This document shows positions 39,701-50,477 of a DNA stretch of 64,000 nucleotides, in pieces. The stretch spans positions 146,810 through 210,809 of the forward strand of contig QNGE01000291.1 in NCBI GenBank assembly GCA_008508345.1, written 5' to 3'. The DNA comes from Paragonimus westermani (Eukaryota > Platyhelminthes > Trematoda > Plagiorchiida > Troglotrematidae). The translations under genes and the position numbers were made by a program. Position 1 is the stretch's first letter; each line of letters begins with the position of its first letter. The notes under the pieces are model-generated. The model did no database searches. It was given only the letters and a program-made list of their open reading frames with translations, and was not told where the DNA came from.

Positions 39701-42700
39701 GTATTGACTCGTCAGTACCAAATTTACAATAACATGAAACGGGTTTTTATAGCGAGCAGTTATGGGAGCAGGGTGGATAGTCAATTGGTGGTTTAGGTAG
39801 GGTTACCAAGTCCAGGGAAGGGTCAAGTTTACGAGCAATTGTTTCTGAACACACAAGGTCGGCTTCAGTTGATTGATTGCGACCGCCTCAGAAAACCGCA
39901 AGAATCTTCGATTTGAGTGACGTAATAGGATTCTGAATGCACAAATTGGGTCGATAACGTGACCAGTGGTCAGGACGTGTCTTGCTTGTTTGTTAGTCAC
40001 GAGTTTGATCGTTTTCTACAGCTGAACGACATTCAACGTGCCCGGACGGTACCGCATAACCCAGCTGCAAATGGGATGGTGGAACGTTTGAACTGTTCAT
40101 TGAAGGAGAGCATACAAACAACACGGATTTCCGGGATGCCCTGGGGAGATGCAGTGATGGGAGCCCTATTGACTTACAGAACCTCACATCACAGAGCGAC
40201 TGACAAAAAAACTGGGAGAGCTAATGCTTAGCCGACTGCTACGAGCGAAGTTGAGTGCTCCGCACTCGATCCCAGAAGCTAATGATCCTAGTCAGTTGGA
40301 ACCTCGTCATATCTACCAGTTAACTTACAGAAAACTATTGCCAGCAGTACACTCTGGGATATTCGTCAGCTTGAAAGAGTGGCAAGGATACAAAGGTCAA
40401 ACGGCACTGTCGAGACCGATTGGAGTGGCTCTGACCTGTGGGCCTGGAACGTACGAGCCTACCACCGGGTGCAAGGTCATTGCCGACAGCTGTATACATC
40501 GGGGATGCAAACAGACGCACACAAACCCCAACGTCTACCCAGTGTGATCCCTGACACACCGACACAACAATGTAGAGCTACACGCTACAGTACACAGACC
40601 ACACGCTGCGGTTTTGACCGCCACTCGAGCTAAGGCGGAGGTAGTGTATACACGTCAAGGCCACCTATGTGCCCCACACCGTGTCACGGTCAAGCTACGT
40701 TCTGATTGGCCGCGCCTTCAACGACCAACGGCTCATTCGAACACGCGCTTAAAAATGACGCTACCGCCTGAAAATGTGACAATGTGGTGTCTCCTTCATC
40801 AGTGCAGAAAGACTTTGTGATATGTTAACATTTCGTTTACTCTCATCAGTCGCAAACGTAAAACATGCAAGTTACATATAACAGACATTTGGAGATAGAC
40901 AGGGTATGGACACGCACATAATCACACCAATCTATTGTGTCATCACCACCACGGCAACCCTATAGGTTGCTACAACCACTTTTGTGCACATTTCACTGGT
41001 TGGTGAGTTCTAACCAGCATAGCTTCGTTAAAGGCCAGTAGCTTCGGGTTTTGATGATGTAACAGTATTTTGAACGATCTAAACGGGTCGATCTGGTGAC
41101 CTGTTATCATGAGATGTTTGGCAGTCGATGATACTAGGCTTCGAATACCGGATTCACTAGTTTGAGATTATTGTGTTATGTGTTGTTCTAACCAGTTCGG
41201 AACGTGTTCTGCCACTCGCTGGGATAGATGTCGGTCTGTTCTGCCTATGTAAACGCCACCGCAACTGCAAGTGAAATGACAGACAACGTGAGAGACAGAA
41301 TAGTCAGACAAATTGCGTTCGTGATTGTGTAAAAAGTGTCCTTTGATAGTTTGTACCAAGCGTAATTGAGCTGCCACGCACGTACGAGATAGGGCAGATT
41401 TCAATTTGTGCCTGATGTCGTTTGCCAAGTGATCTCTTTTGAATTGCAGAAATAGGAATATATCTTTCTTTTGAGCTGTTTGGACTGGCTCCTTGCATTT
41501 GCTCATCATACTATGGGTGTCTATGAACTTTTCGGGATACCGTTTGTCACTAACATTTTTCTTAGTACCTCTTCCTCCGTCTGCAGCTTGTGAGGGGTGC
41601 AAATACGCCTGATCCTATGAAATAATGTTTTGACCAAACTGCGCTTGTATGCCATCGGGGCAAAGCTGGTGAATTGAAGATATTGTCCGCCCCCATGTTG
41701 CTTTTCGGTGCACCGATCGCTGTAATGTCCAATCCTCACGCCGGGTGATGAGTACATCCAAGAAAGCTAAACTGTCGAGCTGTTCGAGGAATAGTAAATC
41801 TAGTCTAAGCGAACTCATTCAGCTGCGGATTGTGGAAATTGTGTAGTAATTATGACATTCTAGACGATCCTCCGTCGGAGACTGAAGTGACCTTGGCGCC
41901 TAAGTTATTGAAACACAATAAAGCCGTAGATGCAGATCTTCTTTCTCAGTACATTTGAAAGATGGTGGTGAAAGGTTGCTTCCTGAACTGACTACACTCA
42001 TCCGCTTCATATGAGAGACTGATGATATGCCTCGTGGCTGGTGCTTATTTACAGTCATCCGCATTCTCAAAAATGGTGCAGCATATCATGCGACAACCTT
42101 AGCGGCATTAGCCGTGTCTCTATCACATTCACGCTGCTCACGAGTCTCATACTGGAGTGGCTTCTGAAGCGCACAGCGAAATAGATAGCAGAAAGAGACA
42201 GGTTTACTGCCTGATCGTGGATGTGCGGCTTCGGGACTATTCATGCAGAAGGTGCACATATACTCTCGGTATTCCATCATCATTGTCTTCCTCAGTTAGC
42301 CCGTCTCAACCGAGTTAGGGAAAATGTTCATTCCATATACTTCGTATACCAACGAAGCATCTGCCACACCGATGTATGTCACTAAAAAGGATTCGATATG
42401 GCTTGTGTTCCTTGAATTTCCTCAAGTTGTATTCCATTAAAATTGTACTTACTTAACATTTTCGAAATCAACGCTTCTCTGGTAGCGATCTCACGCTTTC
42501 CTTAGGTTCTATTTAAAGCAGTTTGTTCAGTACTGACTTACCTCCCAGCAGCAAAATAAGTTAACTGTGTCATGTGTCTTTTGTTGCAATTGACGGACGT
42601 AATCCCTCCATAAAGCTCACATGGTAGCTACATGCAGTCATATCGTCTACTTGTTTGAGTCCGTCTGCTAGCGGTCTGGCGGGCTGTGTGTCACATGCTA

Positions 42701-45700
42701 GCCGCCATGGCCGGGCGATCTTATATTCGAACTGTGATTAGAATCTGCATCCTCCCCTTTGTAAAGGGTTTGATTGAACAAACGCATCAATACGAAGTCA
42801 GTCGGCAATTCGCAGAAGGCTACGACCAATCGTAGTTGACAACGCAAGGAGACTGGCATGTTAGCGCGGTGACCAATCAGGATAGCACGTTTGGCTTGTC
42901 ATCGGATTTTGTTATAATGAGCATCGGATTGAAACAAATTGTTTAAGTGCTTCACGCGCTGAAACAAACGAGCTGCAAACGGAGTCAAGGCGTTGATGCC
43001 AATTGTAATTGTTCATTTTACTGGTGCACCGTGTCCGTAGAATAACCAGTGGAAACTCAACAAACTGAGGTGTGCTTTGTGCTTCAAGTCCTGCTTTTGA
43101 TTTCGTATCCGGAAGGTAGTGGCTTTTCAAATCTTTTGTGCGTGCGTCATCTGTACTTGTCATACATGCAGCCTCGTAAACGACAGAATCACTGCTAAGT
43201 AATATGTGATACTCGGAATTAGGGACTTCGAATAGCCCTAGGAATCGTACTTGAATTGAAACCTCCCACGCAAGTAATAAGGAGAAGACCTTGTACTGGC
43301 AGCAGTAAGCAATTGTTATGCATGAATTGAGACGCCGAATTTATGGATGTACAACAGTATTAAAGAAATCACAGCCTGTCATTGGCTGATCTCATTAGCA
43401 CATGCAACATCCTAAACTGCATGTTAATTGGTGGAATACGGAACAGATGAATTGGCGAATAACGGAAGGCACAACACTGAGATCGTTCGTCCAATCCTGA
43501 TGTATTTTTGACGCGATATTTGGATTAGCCGTTTGTCAGATCTTCTGTTGTGTCGGAGTTTGGGTAACCGGTGAATCGAGATTTCCACCACAACGATATT
43601 GTTCCTCTTAAAAGTGTTTACAATTTCCAGCGGAAAAGTTAGCTAAAAACCCACTTCGACGACACGATGCTGCTCGTATCAGTAGGCTAAAGATATCTAC
43701 GGACCTTAGTGCCAGACAGTCTGTCTGTATACAACGTGTATAGCTATGACTAAAAAGGCACAAATAACCTCTAATCTCTTGCGAAGTATTTAGGGGAACT
43801 TCAACTCTGAAGTTTTTCCACTTATGTCTGTCTCCATAATCCGCCCACACCTGGAAACGAACATACAGACCTGTGCTCTTTGTCACAGAAAGATTCGGCA
43901 CTTATTAAGTGTCCATTGGCGAGTCACGAGAATTTTGGGACTAATGAGAACCCCCTATCCAGAAAAACTGGCAGAATTAAGTCAGTCATCAATCAATTTC
44001 ATTTACCTCAGGAGAAACCTAAGTCTTACCTACAATATACTGCACACTCCGGATCATCCAATAATACATCTCCTCCCATTAAACAAAGTTAAATGTTTAA
44101 GGTGCCACTCGCTAAAACTGAGTTACTTAACAGGCAGGTTACGCAGTAGACACAACTGCCTAACTCTTTGGTCACGCTGAAATCGTTTTAAAGTTTTAAA
44201 ATTGTTCTCAGTCGGCACACGTATGTAATACAGCCTTCATTACAAGTTTGTTAACCGCCATTTTAGTCCAGTCCCACAGGTCATTATATGCGCATATCTC
44301 AGAGGATGTTGTTACTTATATGTTGTTACTTACAGGTCCGCGAGCAGCAGTTTCATCAAGGTTTCCCTTTAGTTGCTTCTATCCACCCTTTTTTGTATCT
44401 TTAAACCATCCAAAACATTTTTATGCAACCAACACAGCGATATGAGTGCACATGTAAAGATCTCTGTGGATCCATATAGGGCTTTAGCCACATTTACAAT
44501 AGATTTTACACATACAAAGACGGTTTCCATGGTTCACTTGTTTCTGAAGGACCTAAACCTATTCACTTCCGTGTCTGTATTTCATTTTGACGTCCCCTTA
44601 TTCCCAGCTGGTTGTTTATTCTGCTGATACTTGGCTTAACAAGCTTCAACATGTTCCATTTTAACAATATGTACATTCTGAATGACAGGGTAGTACACCT
44701 TGTGTGGTCTCTAGCATCCTTTTACATGTAAAGGCGTCATCCACATTTAGATGACGTCTGTTTCCGAGGTTTCTATAACACTTGTACTGTAATGTTTCAA
44801 AGTGATGCACATTCCGTTCAGGTTGATTTCGTTTGTGGCTTTATAAAGCGGATAGAGATGATCTGAACGAGATTAGGCTCGGGAGCTTCCTTCTTACGAG
44901 CTGAAGATCTTACTGTTTGTTGAGGATGGTGAATTACTGGTTCAAACTATATCTCATCAGCATGATGAGTCGATTCATCATGGGTTATCTTCTGAGAGGT
45001 TGGCGTACAAAACATTACAAGCCTTTGAGAATTCTTGTGTGACATACTCGGCGCCTCGAGGTCGGCACATAGTTGGCAGCATTCACTACCAGATGTGAGA
45101 TAATTGAAGATACTGGTGGTGTTGGTAGCTCATAGTTTCGGTGCTCAGTTGCTCGCCGAGCTCGACATTTAGATTGCAAACGTTTCATCATCAAACAGGA
45201 TAGCACTACCAACGTGTAAAGAAAACTAGCCTGTAGACATGAGGTTGTTTGTAAGTGACCGAAACCGAGGTGCGCCTAAATGGATACGTCACCACAAGCG
45301 GTTTGCGTCGAATCATTTGCGATTTCAATCACGCCTACTTTATACAATGTAAGACCAAAGAACTGACCCTCAAGACAATTTTGAATCGAAGTTTTTATAG
45401 TCTAGGCGGCCAATATTAGTTATCTGGGTGGTTTGCTGGCCTGAAATCGAGACCCCAGTTTCTCGGAAACAGAAAATGATAATCTCGAAAACAAATTCTA
45501 AGTCTGGATGTGAACTAAATTTTGCTACAGCAAAGCATGGAGAGTGTTTCATCATGCGAATCGATATCGATGCGTTTTAGACAACGCACGGATTTGGGCC
45601 CCGAATACCGATTCGAACAAAATTTTCAAGATGCAACGAATCAACGGCACTGACGAAGAGTAGCCGGCCACTGTGCTACTGGCTTCCAAATGAAAGACCA

Positions 45701-48700
45701 TTTGCTTATCAAACACTCGGGGGTCGTTAGTTCATACTGTTGAATAACATGTACCAAATTTAGCTTACCTGGAGTGAGCACACACCACGAAAGTTAAATG
45801 TGCACAATGAGAATAACCATTCCCTAGGCATTATTGTACTGGAAGCAGACAGATGCGATTAACATTCTGTAATGTCATAATTCACTTGGCAAAAGTTAAT
45901 GATGCCAATGGAATCGATCGGAAAATAGCAATCCTGAAAATAATCCGGGCTTAAGCTGAACTTTACCTCAACAAGATGACCATTATTATGCTGTTAAAAA
46001 TAGTGCGTTATTTTTCTACAACTGATTGTAACATTTAATACTGAAATACAAACTCTTTGGTTTAATTTGTGAAAGGATAACAGTTAGTCTATTGGTGCTG
46101 GATACTGCAGTCATATCGGACACAGGTTATAATTCTGCACGTGTTTTGTCGTCTTCCAGGTTAGTGTTACAGTGAAAAATGGCAAAATTTGACAAAGAAA
46201 GTTAGCAGTCGGATACTTTAGCATCTGTAGGATTTCATGGCATGAATCAGTTATTTAATAGTCAGAATATTTATACATATAGATACATAGATATTCTGGG
46301 GGAACCAGCAATCGATAGGACCAAAATACTGCTCAGACTGACGGACATACCTACCCGAACTGACTGAAGCCCAGTGGGCGTGAAAATGTGAGAGTACCGG
46401 ATATTCTTTTAGTTATGTATACACTTAAATCCACGGCGTATAGATATTTGCACTGATTTTCAGTTGCTCATTTTGCCTGTTATGACTGTAGAAGTAAGAG
46501 GTGATTTGTGAGACAGATTTATTCCTCACTCTCATCAGTCGCATGACGTGTGACCAAAGAAAATTGTGCAAACACTGTAAAAGCGTGTGACTTGTAGTGC
46601 ATACGTATCTCTTGAAACCAGGGCAGTCTTTGAATCAAAATTAGTTGTCTTCGTGCACGCAGTTGCGGTGGACGTCTGACAATCAGAAAGGCTTTCATAA
46701 ATTTGAGAAACCAATAATTTCTATCATGCTTTATCACAGTAAACGGTGAGTCTGGTATGAGAAATAAATCTGTCTCACAAATCACCTCTTACTTCTACAG
46801 TCATAACAGGCAAAATGAGCAACTGAAAATCAGTGCAAATATCTATACGCCGTGGATTTAAGTGTATCCATAATATCCGGTACTCTCACATTTTCACGTC
46901 CACTGGGCTTGGGTCAGTTCGGGTAGGTATGTCCGTCAGTCTCAGCAGTATTTGGTCCTATCGATTGCTGTTTCCTCAGTTATATGTGTGCTGTTAAATT
47001 TATAGTAAGCAGTCGGTGAACAAGAATGCAACATCGTGAACTTGTTCCATGAGACAATGTTCTTCCTTGCACGAATGTTTAAATATTCAGACATATCACA
47101 CGCACACCACCGACAAACCTCAACATCGTGTCTGTACGCTCCTATCCGCTCATCGGTTTAGCTGGCCTAGTCGTAACTGGAGCTGACTGTTGGCTCGATC
47201 AAACACAACCTCATACGAATCAGAAAAGCCACGCATACCCTCTAATAATTGTGTAATTTGATGGTATAGTACATCGATCGGAGTGACCGTACGAAGACTA
47301 ACCGCATAACCAATTATCACATGTGAAACGACCAAGAAACCGGGCAACATCATTTGGAACAGCATCATTGGGTTGAAAGGCAACATTATCAGCACAAAAC
47401 AGAAAGTACGGTATCCGATGAGATCAAACGCGCCATCGGTCAGTGACGATGAGCGAATAAGTGATCAATAAATTAGGGTGATTATTGTGACTCTAGCTCC
47501 GGTTTGCACTGCAGCACAACTCGATTTCACGGAGCCACCTAACAATTAGCATTTCGTATACCAAGCCGGCAAGAGGGGCTGAAGTGCGGCTCGATTACAC
47601 ATCACCCTTAGGACTTTCGAGGTTTTACAGTCTACAGTTGGTTTAAGTACCGGTCTAGCGATTACTGTGAATACTTCGGTGTGGCTGCGAGTGCCTGTTC
47701 ACAAGCAGCCTCACGAATGACTATGTGTACGTGAGTATTCGGTTCAATGTTGCAGGCTGGGTGTGTTCAGTACGTTACAACGGTTATTGCTCTGTGTTCA
47801 CCGAAATATTTCTTACACATGTATTAGTGGTTGTCGGTGTCTATTAATATGACACATGCTTATTGTTCTGCACGGCTATCGATTATTCGCCCCGATAAAG
47901 CAAAGAAACTTGATGACTAAATTTTATTCATTCTATCCATTAATCATGCTGTCTACAATGCAGGTTAGTTGAAATATGTCTGTGTCTCACTAGCTTGTCA
48001 TAATTCTTGTTTGGTTTCATAACCGATTTCGTCATAGACGAAATAATGAAGGATTGTCTCCGGCACCCACAAGATACCGGCATGGACCTCCTAACTGGTG
48101 AGAGAGTGACTAGTCTTAATTAGGCTGACGAGGAGGTGTTGCTGTTTGACAACTTTCAAACAGCACAAACAATGCTAGGCGCTGATAAACAGATTGGGAA
48201 TAACACAACGTTCCGAGCAAGTTGTAATACTCTACGTTTCAACCACCTCGGGTGGCCTTCCTCAGGAGTGTTGTAATCGAAACGTTGTGTTATTCCCAAT
48301 CTGTTTATCAATAACATGTTAAACACGACGCCCAAACTATTCAACTTCATTCGTACTACATTTGGTACGGATATCTTACAACGCTAGGCGCTATTTCGCG
48401 TTGTGTTAAGTACTTCGGAATGCGCTTTGAAGCCTCAGAATGCAAAGTGGTTCTGCAAGATTACTATGATTACGTAGATTTAATATTAAGTACTGAGGCC
48501 ATGGAGGTTGTTGACCGGTTTGTATACGTGGGAAGCTGCATCAGCGGCGGCGGCGGAGAAGGAGGAGGAGGAAGAGGAGGTGTAGGGAATGAAATGGAAG
48601 CGCGTATCTCTGAGGCTAGGGCGATGTTCGCCAATCTGAGGCACCTATGGCGACAGAGAGGTATCTCTCTGATGGTGGCGTATATAGGGCGACAGTGAGG

Positions 48701-50430
48701 GCTGTAGTACTCTATGGCAACAAAACCTGGCTGCTCAAAGTGGAGGGCGTGAACCGTCTCCAGATATCTGACCACCGATGTCTGCGCTCAATTGCTCTTA
48801 TCAGGTGGCACTAGCGACTAAGCAAGGAAGAGGTTAGGAAGCGGGTGCTTGACATTGATTGTCGAACGAGTTCTTTTGTTCAGTCCTTACATTCACACAG
48901 ACGTAGATGGTCAGGTCATGTGTAAAGGATGCTGGCCAGTCGCTTGCCGCACCGAGCACTCCTTGTCGACGCTGCGGCCGATTGGCGCCATGTGCGAGGT
49001 GGACAGATGATGACCTGGCGTAGACAAATGAAGTTGTTCACGAAGGTGTTGGTCACTGTAGATCGGGTTCGTCTTCCAGGTTAGGGCCCTCGTGACTCCC
49101 AGGGTTGGTGGCTAGAGATGTTATGTGAGATGGTGGCTAACCGAGCTCAGTGTGGTGAATGTTGTCGCTGTTTGTCCGATTTGACTGTGAATTGAGTGCA
49201 TTTGGTGACGCGGGGAAATGAGAGCCATAAGAAAGCTGTCTTGTTGATGACGCCTTACTTACACTTACAGGTGGGTTGTTTGTTTGCACGGTGTAGGCAC
49301 CTTGATGTTGAATGTTTGCATATTGACATGGTTATTTTCGGTAGTTAGGTCCCTCCCTCTCCCCTTCTTTTTTCCTCTTCTATTTCTACACAGGGTGTAC
49401 TTTTTTCTTCGTGGTTGTATAACAATTAAGCAACACTGGTTGACACTTGGTGTATTGCTGTCTGTGATGGTAATGATGTTATGTCATCGATGTCAGTGTG
49501 TCGCAACGCTTCGTCGGACAGAGGTTATGCAATAGCCCTACCTACGAGAGAGAGTAGGCATTGGGCAGTAGTATTTGAATGGGTGGTTTTTTGTGAACAT
49601 GCATACTACGAAAGAACGGCTGGGTAGACAAGGTATTTTGTTTTCTGTAGGTAGTCGTTGTGATCAATCGAAATAGGTATGCAATTTTAGGACATCTTTC
49701 TTGGAGTTGTTTATTATGTTTACAATCCGTCAGAATTTCCTCCTCTGAGCAAATGAATCATACGTACATATGTGGTCTTATTGAAGACCACTTACTATGT
49801 AAGTCTAGCGAACACAATTTGTAGTTTAACGTTTACACGTGTCCTCGTAAACTTCACCTAATCTATTAGTGTACGTCTAATCTGCCTTAACTATTTTCAA
49901 ATGACACTGCTTCATCTGCTGTGAAATAGTTTCTAGGTCGAAAATGAAATAGCAGCGGTGAACAGTATCGTTGATCGAATGCACCTTGTCTGTGGATTGT
50001 ATGATGATGGTACATGGATAGTTTATTTTTAACCACCCGGATAAACACAGCGTACTGCAGGTTACAGACCTGACACATACCGAAAATGACTATGGGAATT
50101 GGAATTTGCAATGACGTCGACGGTACAACTCTGTCGTTATCCGTTTGTAGTACCACACTGAAGTAATATACTGTTCACATATGTGGACAAACTACACAGG
50201 TTTGTCAGGTTTATCGGTAAAAGTTATGGCTCTGACCAGCACCTTCTTGAGGCAAGTTACTCACCAAGCCAAGGGGTCCGGGGTGAGCTATTGTCCGAAA
50301 ACGAACACACTATTGGGTCAGGTATCAATGTAGTACAGGAAAGTGAGTGGATGTTTAAACGAAACATTCAAAATCCTGCTAGATCTTAATCGTTCTACAG
50401 CGGTTGTGATGTGTGGAACGGCTGAAGTTG

Positions 50431-50477
<47 letters not shown>

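Larger units (their letters stand above)
39387..40231 (+). pseudogene. gypsy I integrase, split by a PLE insertion
   Basis: The N-terminal zinc domain is missing (SINE junction). The core reads ATDIMRPFS (first Asp), EEIVTDNGPQF (second Asp, up to 39656), is then interrupted by 39657-39987, and resumes at 39992 with SHEFDRFLQLND and NGMVERLNCSLKESI (catalytic Glu). All three acidic residues survive. The interruption together with one copy of a 5-bp duplication is 336 nt, a multiple of three, so both sides share one frame. Confidence 0.87.
36344..40785 (+). mobile_element. Ty3/gypsy LTR retrotransposon I, full architecture but inactive
   Basis: Two diverged LTRs (36344-36577 and 40645-40785) enclose a primer site, gag with two zinc knuckles, protease, RT, RNase H, integrase and a polypurine tract. 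Five or more frame changes and several stops are present. The protease active site is lost, while the YMDD and DDE residues survive. A SINE scrap (39340-39386) and a PLE piece (39657-39987) are inserted in pol. The paired knuckles and the protein pattern recall the Mag-like gypsy clade; a tree would be needed to decide. Confidence 0.9.
48020..49500 (+). mobile_element. RTE-like LINE copy C, 3' half
   Basis: It begins inside the RT (DFVIDEIMKDCL, then an eroded YADD region) and is interrupted by an insertion (48184-48382). It continues with KYFGMRFEASECKVVLQD, EVVDRFVYVGSCIS, an expanded glycine tract, ARAMFANLRHLWRQR, RLQISDHRCLRSIALIRWH and GWWLEMLCEMVANRAQCGEC-like text, then the 3' UTR with GGTGTAGGCACCTTGA. 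It ends about 49500 in TGATGGTAATGATG. Several stops and frame changes are present. Confidence 0.87.

Noticed and set aside
40786..40806. Second hammerhead core next to that of PLE C
   Set aside because: CTGATGA is present on the - strand, but the following 40 bases contain no GAAA and no pairing partner for stem I.
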